Shown in pieces: positions 1-6,005 of a stretch of 8,835 nt of DNA. Under the pieces are notes generated by a model. The model did not search any database. It had not been told where the DNA came from and saw only the letters and a list, made by a program, of their open reading frames with translations. A program made the translations under genes and the position numbers. Every line of letters begins with the position of its first letter. Within the stretch, counting starts at the first letter, position 1. Source of the DNA: Devosia sp. (GTDB lineage Bacteria > Pseudomonadota > Alphaproteobacteria > Rhizobiales > Devosiaceae); the NCBI GenBank assembly GCA_028290225.1, contig JAQGKH010000271.1, positions 1-8,835 on the forward strand, given 5' to 3'.

Positions 1-8
1 CCGGGTAA

Positions 9-38
9 GGCTCTCGCCCGCCGGAGCGCGCAAGAGCC
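9..38 (-). terminator. Hairpin downstream of the RidA-family gene
   Basis: GGCTCT (9-14) and AGAGCC (33-38) are a perfect 6-bp inverted repeat. Further pairs inside (16-17 with 30-31, 19-21 with 26-28) extend it into an imperfect stem with loop CGGA. It starts 9 nt after the stop of the minus-strand RidA-family gene, where a transcript end is expected. Only two T residues follow it on the minus strand, so it is at best a weak intrinsic terminator or an mRNA 3' end stabiliser. Confidence 0.4.
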
Positions 39-46
39 CAATGCCT

Positions 47-400
47 TCAGGCCTTGGCAGCCTCGACCTGGATTTCCACCAGCACGTCGGGCATGGCGAG
101 GCGGGCTTCCACCGTGGCGCGCACGGGGGTGTGGCCGGGCACGACCCACTTGTCCCAGACGCTGTTCATTTCATCGAAGGCGGCAATGTCGCGCAGCCAG
201 ATCGTGGCCTTGTAGACCTGCTCCTTGCTCGAGCCGGCTTCGGCGAGGAGCGTGTCGATCCGGGCCAGGATCTCGGCGGTCTGCTCGGCAACCGAGGTGC
301 CGCCGCGCTGTTCGGCGGTGATGCCGGCCAGGAAAACCGTGTTGCCGTAGATGGCGACCTGGCTCATGCGGGGGCCAACATGCTTGCGTTCGATGGTCAT
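47..400 (-). CDS. RidA-family (YjgF/UK114) protein, YoaB-like
   Basis: This is a 117-residue single-domain protein of the usual RidA length. Family enzymes are small cytosolic trimers; RidA itself hydrolyses reactive enamine/imine intermediates released by PLP enzymes. The C-terminal signature is visible: PVRATVEARL followed by VLVEIQVEA carries the Arg and Glu that correspond to the catalytic Arg and Glu of RidA. The stretch with ARIDTLLAEAGSSK, KATIWLRD and WVVPGHTPVR resembles the E. coli YoaB branch more than canonical RidA, so the substrate may differ. The open frame extends upstream to 493, but the start at 400 is chosen because AAGGA lies just before it and the family begins near MTIERK; the 31 upstream residues are Pro/Gly-rich and unlike the family. 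The gene is divergent from the zinc-ribbon gene, with a 155-nt gap. Family membership is firm; the metabolic role is not. Confidence 0.9.
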   Translation of the reverse strand: MTIERKHVGPRMSQVAIYGNTVFLAGITAEQRGGTSVAEQTAEILARIDTLLAEAGSSKEQVYKATIWLRDIAAFDEMNSVWDKWVVPGHTPVRATVEARLAMPDVLVEIQVEAAKA

Positions 401-555
401 GGAAGTTCCTTGTTGTTCTTGCGTGACGCCCGGCGGCGGCACCGATTTCCTTCTAGGCTGCGCGGGCGCACCGCACCACCCCTCTCCACTCAAGCGCGCC
501 TATGGCATCTGGGCGAGCGGCACCCTATGTGAGGGTTTTAGCGCGAGGAGAAACC
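401..555. other. Divergent intergenic region
   Basis: The region separates the RidA-family start (400, minus) from the zinc-ribbon start (556, plus) and should hold both promoters. I see SD sequences at each end (AAGGA before the minus-strand start, GAGGAG before the plus-strand start). I do not see a convincing -35/-10 pair for either direction. Small frames that cross it have no recognisable domain. Confidence 0.5.
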
Positions 556-825
556 ATGAAGTGCCCTATCGATAATACCGAGCTGGTGATGAGCGATCGC
601 CAGGGCATCGAGATCGATTATTGCCCCCAGTGCCGGGGCGTGTGGCTGGACCGGGGAGAGCTCGACAAGATCATCGAGCGGGCAGCACCCCAGCCGGTCG
701 TGCCGACGCCCACGCAGCCCTATGATGCGCCGCGGGGGCATGGCGAGCGGTACGGCGACGATAATTACCGCACCCGGCCCAAAAAGAAGCGCGAGGGTTT
801 TCTGGGCGAGATTTTCGACTTCTGA
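556..825 (+). CDS. Small TFIIB-type zinc-ribbon protein
   Basis: This 89-residue protein starts MKCPIDNTELVMS and continues IDYCPQCRGVWLDRGELDKI, the signature of the zf-TFIIB / COG3809 family. The second knuckle CPQC is intact. The first knuckle reads C-P-I-D, with Asp where a second Cys often stands, so zinc would be held by three Cys plus perhaps Asp. A Pro-rich linker (about residues 47-56) leads to a basic stretch RPKKKRE and a hydrophobic/acidic tail GFLGEIFDF, an arrangement I recall from relatives. The function of the family is unknown; it is expected to be cytosolic. The start is set by GAGGAG five bases upstream; an in-frame ATG at 502 would add 18 residues unlike the family. Two strong hairpins follow it, so it is probably transcribed alone. 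Confidence 0.85.
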   Translation: MKCPIDNTELVMSDRQGIEIDYCPQCRGVWLDRGELDKIIERAAPQPVVPTPTQPYDAPRGHGERYGDDNYRTRPKKKREGFLGEIFDF

Positions 826-863
826 GACCGGCGGGCTGCTGGCGGGTGCCCGAGCGAACGGGT

Positions 864-891
864 GGAGCGGAGCGCCATCATGCTCCGCTCC
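864..891 (+). terminator. Strong hairpin after the zinc-ribbon gene
   Basis: GGAGCGGAGC (864-873) and GCTCCGCTCC (882-891) form a perfect 10-bp stem with an 8-nt loop, 38 nt after the zinc-ribbon stop codon. No T-run follows, so it does not meet the textbook intrinsic-terminator form, but its position suggests a transcript end or 3' stabiliser. Confidence 0.5.
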
Positions 892-916
892 CGCGATTGG
901 GGCCGTGGCCATCCCC

Positions 917-948
917 GGGGCGGCCCGGGAAAACTCTCGTGCCGCCCC
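917..948 (+). terminator. Second hairpin between the zinc-ribbon gene and dld
   Basis: GGGGCGGC (917-924) pairs perfectly with GCCGCCCC (941-948). After one mismatch the stem continues with CGGGA (926-930) against TCTCG (935-939), including one G-T wobble, leaving the tetraloop AAAC. The 13 pairs make a very stable structure. There is no T-run after it. It could back up the preceding hairpin as a terminator, or lie in the dld 5' leader if the dld promoter is upstream of it. Confidence 0.45.
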
Positions 949-993
949 GCAGCAATCTGGTGCGTGAATATTGGCCGGCACTGTGCTAAGGGG

Positions 994-1009
994 CGCCATC
1001 TCAATGGCG
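994..1009 (+). promoter_or_regulatory. Small hairpin touching the dld ribosome binding site
   Basis: CGCCAT (994-999) and ATGGCG (1004-1009) form a 6-bp stem with loop CTCA. The 3' arm runs into the Shine-Dalgarno sequence CGGAG (1008-1012), which sits 7 nt before the dld ATG at 1020. The stem could modulate access to the site. It is short and may be coincidental. Confidence 0.25.
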
Positions 1010-1019
1010 GAGCTAGGGC

Positions 1020-2702
1020 ATGGACCGGCTGATCGAAACGTTCAAATCCATCGTCGGGGCCGGGCATGTGCATGTGGGTGAGCGGGCCACCCGGCGCTTT
1101 CGCAAGGGTTACCGCTATGGCGATGGCGAGATCCTGGCGGCGGTGCGCCCCGGCACGCTGCTTGAGCAATGGGAAGTGCTCAAGGCCTGCGTGGCCGCCG
1201 ATGTGATCGTCATCTTCCAGGCCGCCAATACCGGCCTGACCGGCGGCTCCACCCCGGCCGACAACGATTATGACCGGCCGATCGTTGTCATCAACACCAT
1301 GCGGCTGGACCGGATCGACCTGATCGATGAGGGGCGCCAGGTGATCGCCCTGCCCGGCGCCACGCTCGACAAGCTCGAAAAGGCGCTGCGCCCGGTGGGC
1401 CGCGAGCCCCATTCGGTGATCGGCTCGAGCTGCATCGGCGCCTCGGTGACGGGAGGCGTGTGCAACAATTCGGGCGGCTCGCTGATCCGGCGAGGGCCCG
1501 CCTATACGCAGTTCGCCCTGTTTGCGCAGGTTGATGCCCAAGGGCGGCTGCAGCTGGTCAACCATCTCGGGGTGGCGCTTGGCGAGGATCCCGAAACCAT
1601 GCTGTCCCGGCTCGACCGGCGCGACTACCGCGCGAGCGACATCACCCATGCCAGCAATCAATGGGCGTCGGACCGGCAATATTGCGAGCATGTGCGCGAT
1701 ATCGATGCACCCACCCCGGCCCGGTTCAATGCCGATCCGCGCCGGCATTACGAGGCATCGGGATCGGCGGGGCGGATCGGGGTGTTCGCCGTGCGGCTCG
1801 ATACTTTCGAGGCCGACAAGGACGTGACCGTGTTCTATATCGGCGCCAACGAGCCCAATACCCTGGGCGAGATCCGGCGCGAAATCCTCGCGCGGTTCGA
1901 GAACCTGCCCATTGCCGGGGAGTATATCCACCGCGATGCCTATGAAACGGCCCGCATCTACGGCAAGGACCTGTTCCTGTTCATCCGCGCCTTTGGCACC
2001 GACAATGTGCCCAAGGCCTATGCCGCCAAAAGCTGGTTCGATGGGCTGACGGAACAGCTGCGGCTGGGCTCAACCATTAGCGACCATGTGTTGACGGCCC
2101 TCGCCAAGCTGTGGCCCGAGCATTTACCGGTGCGCATGAACGATTATCGCGACCGGTTCGCCCACCATCTGTTGCTCAAGATGGGTGGCGCGGGCGTAGC
2201 CGAAGCGCGCGAGTATCTCAAGGGGCGCCTGCCCAGCGCCGATGCGGACTTCTTCGAGTGCACCCAGGCGGAAGGCGAGGCCGCGTTCCTGCATCGTTTC
2301 GTGGTGGGTGGCTCGGTGGTGCGGTATCGAGCAACGCACAAGCAAACCGTCGAAGATATCGTGGCGCTGGATGTTGCCCTGCCCCGCAACGCCGTGGACT
2401 GGTTTGAAACCCTGCCGGCCACGATCACCGACCGGATCGAGCGTACGATCTATTGCGGGCACTTTTTCTGCCATGTGCTGCACCAGGAATACCTGGCCAA
2501 GAAGGGCGTCGATTGCCACGCGCTCGAAGAAGAGATGCTGGCGATCCTCGACCAGCGGGGCGCGCAATATCCGGCCGAACACAATGTGGGACACCTGTAC
2601 AAGGCCCAGCCGGCGCTGGAAGAGTTCTACCGCAGCCTTGATCCCACCAACAGCTTCAACCCGGGCATCGGCAAGACCTCGCGGCAGAAGATGTGGGCCT
2701 AG
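1020..2702 (+). CDS. dld: Quinone-dependent D-lactate dehydrogenase
   Basis: This membrane-associated FAD enzyme oxidises D-lactate to pyruvate and passes the electrons to the quinone pool. At 560 residues it is close to E. coli Dld (571) and appears colinear with it. The FAD-binding PCMH-type domain covers about residues 35-240, with QAANTGLTGGSTP (67-79) and the block REPHSVIGSSCIGASVTGG (128-146) followed by NNSGGSLIRRGPAYT. The C-terminal membrane-binding domain of the Dld type follows, with VFYIGANEP, AGEYIHRDAYE, HHLLLKMGG and the very conserved ending RGAQYPAEHNVGHLYKAQ and NPGIGKTSRQK. No signal peptide or membrane span is seen, in keeping with a peripheral protein on the cytoplasmic face. 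The ATG at 1020 is supported by GGAG seven bases upstream and by the match of the N-terminus. It is preceded by a 194-nt gap containing hairpins, and its stop is one base from the stop of the convergent DMT gene. Confidence 0.97.
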   Translation: MDRLIETFKSIVGAGHVHVGERATRRFRKGYRYGDGEILAAVRPGTLLEQWEVLKACVAADVIVIFQAANTGLTGGSTPADNDYDRPIVVINTMRLDRIDLIDEGRQVIALPGATLDKLEKALRPVGREPHSVIGSSCIGASVTGGVCNNSGGSLIRRGPAYTQFALFAQVDAQGRLQLVNHLGVALGEDPETMLSRLDRRDYRASDITHASNQWASDRQYCEHVRDIDAPTPARFNADPRRHYEASGSAGRIGVFAVRLDTFEADKDVTVFYIGANEPNTLGEIRREILARFENLPIAGEYIHRDAYETARIYGKDLFLFIRAFGTDNVPKAYAAKSWFDGLTEQLRLGSTISDHVLTALAKLWPEHLPVRMNDYRDRFAHHLLLKMGGAGVAEAREYLKGRLPSADADFFECTQAEGEAAFLHRFVVGGSVVRYRATHKQTVEDIVALDVALPRNAVDWFETLPATITDRIERTIYCGHFFCHVLHQEYLAKKGVDCHALEEEMLAILDQRGAQYPAEHNVGHLYKAQPALEEFYRSLDPTNSFNPGIGKTSRQKMWA

Positions 2703-2703
2703 A

Positions 2704-3609
2704 TCAGCCCGGCGCGGCCTGGGCCAGCGCCGCTGCGGCGGCCCTGGCCCGGTTCTCGCTGGCATAGATAACCAGGCTCGAAACCAAGATGATCGCGGCA
2801 CCCGCCAGGGTCAGCGGCCGCGGCAGATCGCCGAAGAACACAAACCCCATCAGGATGGCCCAGGGCAGCTGGGTGTATTGCAAGGGCGCCACCGTGGCGG
2901 CGTCGGCGAGCTTGACGGCCCGATTGACCCCGATATGGGCGAGCATGGCCACCGCCCCCAGCGCACCGAGCAGCAGGAAATCGGGCGCGCTCGGCGTGGT
3001 CCAGTCGAAGGGACTGAGCAGTAGGCCGGCGAGCAGCGCCCCCACCAACTGGAACAGCACCAAGGTCGTGTCGGGCGTTTGGCGCAGGGTGCGGCCGCTG
3101 ACGACCATCAGCGCAAAGGCAAGCGTGCCAACCAGAGCGGCGGCAAGCGCCACGAAGTTGATCTCGCCCGAAGGCGTCAGCGCCACCAGAACGCCCAGAA
3201 AGCCAAGGCCAATCGCCGCCCAGCGCACCAGCCCGACTTTTTCCTTGAGCAGGAGCGGCGACATGGCGGCGACATAGATGGGGGCTGCCATCCAGTAGGT
3301 CATCACATCAGCCAGGGGCAGGTAATACACGGCCCAATAAAAACAGAACACTTCAGCGGTCGAGAACACGACGCGCATGGCCTGGAGCCGCGGCCGCTCC
3401 ACGGCAAGCAGCGGCCCAAGGCCCGCCTTGCATACAAAGGGCGCAAGAATGACCAAGGCCGCGAGCGAGCGCAGCAGCAGCACCTGCCCCACGCCGTAAC
3501 TCGAGACCAGCCATTTGCCCATGGCATCGTTGAGCGAGAACAGAAACATCGCGGCGAGCATCACGAGCAGGCCCAGCCGCGCCGGCGACAGGGCTCCAGG
3601 CAGTCTCAC
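2704..3609 (-). CDS. DMT-superfamily (EamA) transporter
   Basis: This is a 301-residue very hydrophobic protein with about ten predicted membrane segments in two EamA repeats (roughly residues 14-147 and 157-288). The first repeat starts LVMLAAMFLFSLNDAMGKWL, and LLLRSLAALVILAPF is the typical segment around the second helix. The second repeat ends WAILMGFVFFGDLP and LAGAAIILVSSLVIY. The family moves small metabolites across the inner membrane, often outward; the substrate here is unknown. The start is GTG at 3609, overlapping the enolase stop by 4 nt (GTGA), which implies translational coupling. An internal Met at residue 17 is less likely because it would cut the first helix. The Ala-rich C-terminal tail is encoded by GC-rich palindromic DNA. 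It is the last gene of the apparent TRAP-enolase operon. Confidence 0.9.
   Translation of the reverse strand: MRLPGALSPARLGLLVMLAAMFLFSLNDAMGKWLVSSYGVGQVLLLRSLAALVILAPFVCKAGLGPLLAVERPRLQAMRVVFSTAEVFCFYWAVYYLPLADVMTYWMAAPIYVAAMSPLLLKEKVGLVRWAAIGLGFLGVLVALTPSGEINFVALAAALVGTLAFALMVVSGRTLRQTPDTTLVLFQLVGALLAGLLLSPFDWTTPSAPDFLLLGALGAVAMLAHIGVNRAVKLADAATVAPLQYTQLPWAILMGFVFFGDLPRPLTLAGAAIILVSSLVIYASENRARAAAAALAQAAPG
2721..2750. terminator. Hairpin between or within the dld and DMT 3' ends
   Basis: GGGCCAG (2721-2727) pairs with CTGGCCC (2744-2750). After one mismatch, GCCGC (2729-2733) pairs with GCGGC (2738-2742), leaving loop TGCG. It begins 18 nt after the dld stop and lies inside the Ala-rich 3' end of the convergent DMT gene. 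Because the two genes leave only one base between their stops, this is the best candidate for a dld transcript end. There is no T-run, and runs of GC-rich Ala codons can form such palindromes by chance. Confidence 0.35.
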
Positions 3610-4820
3610 TGGAGCGCCCCACCGGCGTCGGAGCGGCGGTGGATGGCATCGGGACGGGTGAACACTTGCGGCAGCAGCTCGAGGCCAAGGCCGGGCCCAT
3701 CCTCCAGCGTGATTTCACCCTTGCTCACCTTGGGAAGCGCCGTGACCAGTTCGGTGTACCAGCCGGTATAGAAGGCCCTCACGGACTCCTGGATCAGCGT
3801 GTTGCGAGCATGCAGCGAGAAGTGGCACGACGCCATGAACACCACGGGCCCGGTACAATCGTGGGGCGCCACGGGAATATGATGAGCTTCGGCAAGGGCG
3901 GCGATCTTGCGCGCTTCGGACAAGCCGCCGCACCAGGATAAATCAAGCATGGCCACGCCCGCGACGCCCGTCGCCAGATAGTCGCGAAAGGCATGCGGAT
4001 AGGCCAGGGTCTCGGAAGCGCAGATCATCGCATCGGAATGGGGCGCATAGGCCTTGAGGGTGTCCAGGCTGTCCATGCGCACGGGATCTTCGTGCCAGAA
4101 GGTATCGAAGGGCTTGAGCGCACGCGCGATGCGCTGGGCGGCCGGAAGTTTCCACAGGGAGTGGAACTCCACCATGATGTCCATCTTGTCGCCCACCGCC
4201 CGGCGAATCCGCTCGAAGGGAGCCAGCGCGGTGGCGAGCTCCGCGGCCGAAATATCAAGGCCGTTGGTGCGCTCGGCCGCCACATCGAACGGCCAGATCT
4301 TCATGCCGGTGATGCCATCTTCCAGCAGCGAATGGGCCAACTCGTCGGCGCGGTTCAGGAAAGCGTCCAGGTCTTCATAGGGGCCGGGCGCTGTTTCGCC
4401 CATGCCCCAGTTGGCGACGCTTTGCGCCCGGGCATCGCGGATATAACGGTAACCGGCGCAGGTATTGTAGGTGCGGATCGCGTCGCGCGACTTGCCACCG
4501 AGGGCCACTGAAACCGGCACGCCCAAAGCCTTGCCGAAAATATCCCACAGCGCGATGTCAACGGCGGAGTTGCCGCGCGTTTCCACCCCGGCGCCGCGCC
4601 AGCCGAGATAGCCGATCAGGTCGCGATTGATGGCTTCAATCTGCAACGGATCGCGCCCGATGAGCTTTGGTGCAACGGTTTCATGGATATAGGCCTCCAC
4701 CGCGGCGGCTCCCATGAAGGTTTCGCCCAAGCCCGTGAGGCCCTCGTCGGTGCGCACGAGAATCCAGATGATGTTGGCGAATTCGGCAAGCCTGAGCGTT
4801 TCGACGCCGGTGATTTTCAT
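3606..4820 (-). CDS. Mandelate racemase/muconate lactonizing-type enolase-superfamily enzyme
   Basis: This 404-residue protein has an N-terminal capping domain (about residues 1-125) and a C-terminal TIM barrel. Proposed metal ligands are Glu218 (in IMVEFHS), Glu244 (HEDP) and Glu270 (ASET); the general acid/base pair is Asp293 (MLDLSWCGG) and His320 (APHDCTGP), with Glu345 (IQES) following. The 218-244-270-293-320 spacings (26, 26, 23, 27) equal those of mandelate racemase (195-221-247-270-297). The barrel lysine motif reads MKIWPFD: Lys174 is present, but Trp176 takes the place of the second Lys. Members usually abstract a proton alpha to a carboxylate, and many dehydrate sugar acids. The substrate is unknown. 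The ATG at 4820 is chosen because the family begins MKITGVETL; an upstream TTG at 4883 adds 21 unsupported residues. It follows a TRAP binding-protein gene and overlaps the DMT gene by 4 nt, which fits a sugar-acid catabolic role. Confidence 0.9.
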   Translation of the reverse strand: MKITGVETLRLAEFANIIWILVRTDEGLTGLGETFMGAAAVEAYIHETVAPKLIGRDPLQIEAINRDLIGYLGWRGAGVETRGNSAVDIALWDIFGKALGVPVSVALGGKSRDAIRTYNTCAGYRYIRDARAQSVANWGMGETAPGPYEDLDAFLNRADELAHSLLEDGITGMKIWPFDVAAERTNGLDISAAELATALAPFERIRRAVGDKMDIMVEFHSLWKLPAAQRIARALKPFDTFWHEDPVRMDSLDTLKAYAPHSDAMICASETLAYPHAFRDYLATGVAGVAMLDLSWCGGLSEARKIAALAEAHHIPVAPHDCTGPVVFMASCHFSLHARNTLIQESVRAFYTGWYTELVTALPKVSKGEITLEDGPGLGLELLPQVFTRPDAIHRRSDAGGALQ

Positions 4821-4888
4821 GCAGCAATCCAGCAGGCCCTCGATCCCGGTCGCCGGGGCGAACCGCTGAAAGGGGTAGGGCAAGAAGG

Positions 4889-4917
4889 GGACGGAATCTG
4901 CGATGCAAGTTCCGTCC
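4889..4917 (-). promoter_or_regulatory. Intercistronic palindrome between the TRAP binding protein and enolase genes
   Basis: GGACGGAA (4889-4896) and TTCCGTCC (4910-4917) are perfect 8-bp arms. Inside, TGC (4899-4901) and GCA (4905-4907) pair again around GAT, so 11 of 13 positions are symmetric. It sits in the 120-nt gap after the DctP stop (4941) and before the enolase start (4820). No T-run follows on the minus strand. A hairpin there would protect the 3' end of the binding-protein mRNA or reduce read-through into the enolase gene. A DNA operator is the alternative reading. Confidence 0.5.
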
Positions 4918-4940
4918 GCTGTGTCGCGAGGGGGCGGAGG

Positions 4941-5951
4941 TTAGCCGCGGATCTCGGCTAGCGCGGCGTTGACGCGCTCGACGACCTCGGGACCGATGGT
5001 GGCAGCATTGCGCTCGTAAACGCCCTGCACGGCTTCTCGGATCTCGGCCATGTTTTCTTCGGAGATATCGTTGACCTCAAGGCCCGCATCCTTGATGCGC
5101 TGGAGCGACTGCTCGGAAAGCGTCCGGCTGGCCTTGCGCTGGACATCGCGTCCCACCACGGAGCACTCCACCAAAATCTGTTGCTCTTCGGGCGAATAGG
5201 TGTCGAAGATCGGCTTGGAGAACAAGACCATGAACGGGGTATAGGCGTGACGGGTATTGGACACATAGTCCTGCACTTCAAAGAAGCGGGAAGTGTCGAT
5301 GGTCACGTAAGGATTTTCCTGGGCGTCGATGGCGCCGGTTTCGAGCGCAGTGAACACTTCGCCGAAGGCCATGGGCGTGGCGTTGGTGCCCAGGGTCTGG
5401 AAAGTATCGAGGAAGATGTTGTTCTGCATGACGCGCACGCGCATGCCCTTGAAATCTTCAAGGCTTTGCACCGGCCGCACCGAATTGGACAGGTTGCGGA
5501 AGCCGTTCTCCCAATAGGACAGGTTGACGAGGTTATGCTTGGGCATCATGTCGGCGATGTATTGGCCGAACTCGCCATCCAGCAAGGCATCGGCTTCGGC
5601 TTCGCCCGAGATCAGAAACGGCAGATCGAACACGCCCAGCGCCGGCTCGATGGCCACCAGGGGCGAGCTCGAGGAGATCACCATTTCCAGCGTGCCGGAA
5701 CGCAGGGACTGGGCGGACTGCAGGTCGTCACCAAGCGCCGAGCTCCAGAAGGCGTTGACGGTCCAGGCGCCGCCGGTACGCTCGGTAATGCACTGGGTCA
5801 TGGCTTCGACGCCATCGCCAACCGGGTGATCGGCGGCAATGCCGTTGGCAATGCGGATGGTGCGCTGGGACACCTGGGCGCTGGCCGGAGCGACCAGGGC
5901 CATGATCAGGGTTGCCGATACGCCGGCCGCAAGAATTGCTTTGAGTTGCAT
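4941..5951 (-). CDS. TRAP transporter solute-binding protein (DctP family)
   Basis: This is the periplasmic receptor of a TRAP (tripartite ATP-independent periplasmic) uptake system. It has 336 residues, the usual size. A Sec signal peptide is clear: MQLK, a hydrophobic stretch to about residue 20, and a likely cleavage after APASA at residue 25. The mature part has the DctP hallmarks: LRSGTLEM, LGVFDLPFL, WENGFRNLSNS, then FKGMRVRVMQ (about 167-175), where Arg173 matches the Arg that usually binds the ligand carboxylate. MAFGEVFTALETGAIDAQENP (about 194-214) completes the family signature. The ligand is therefore probably an organic acid, but I cannot say which; the enolase next door suggests a sugar acid. 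It starts 54 nt after the large permease stop and has a much stronger ribosome site than its neighbours. A palindrome follows the gene. Confidence 0.95.
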   Translation of the reverse strand: MQLKAILAAGVSATLIMALVAPASAQVSQRTIRIANGIAADHPVGDGVEAMTQCITERTGGAWTVNAFWSSALGDDLQSAQSLRSGTLEMVISSSSPLVAIEPALGVFDLPFLISGEAEADALLDGEFGQYIADMMPKHNLVNLSYWENGFRNLSNSVRPVQSLEDFKGMRVRVMQNNIFLDTFQTLGTNATPMAFGEVFTALETGAIDAQENPYVTIDTSRFFEVQDYVSNTRHAYTPFMVLFSKPIFDTYSPEEQQILVECSVVGRDVQRKASRTLSEQSLQRIKDAGLEVNDISEENMAEIREAVQGVYERNAATIGPEVVERVNAALAEIRG

Positions 5952-5959
5952 TTGATTGT

Positions 5960-5969
5960 CCTCCTCCTT
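5960..5969 (-). promoter_or_regulatory. Very strong ribosome binding site of the TRAP binding protein
   Basis: On the minus strand the sequence reads AAGGAGGAGG, ending 8 nt before the ATG at 5951. It is the best Shine-Dalgarno match in the operon and fixes the start codon. It fits the need for more periplasmic receptor than membrane permease from the same transcript. Confidence 0.8.
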
Positions 5970-6005
5970 GGACGTGATCTTTGGTGGTCAGGTCCTCGCG
6001 CCAGC

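Noticed and set aside
41..532. Plus-strand open frame of 163 codons opposite the RidA-family gene
   Set aside because: It mirrors the RidA-family gene and runs through the divergent intergenic region; there is no domain and the opposite strand is a clear family member.
401..555. Promoters for the divergent RidA-family and zinc-ribbon genes
   Set aside because: Several AT-richer hexamers exist (for example near 526-531), but none pairs with a plausible -35 box at 16-18 nt, so I do not call one.
765..1931. Long minus-strand open frame (388 codons) opposite the zinc-ribbon 3' end and dld
   Set aside because: It is antisense to dld, whose match to E. coli Dld is unambiguous. The translation is rich in Arg, His, Gly and Pro with no recognisable domain, a normal artefact of GC-rich DNA.
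4821..4883. TTG-started N-terminal extension of the enolase gene
   Set aside because: The 21 extra residues are not typical of the family, no good ribosome site precedes the TTG, and the family N-terminus MKITGVETL begins at 4820.
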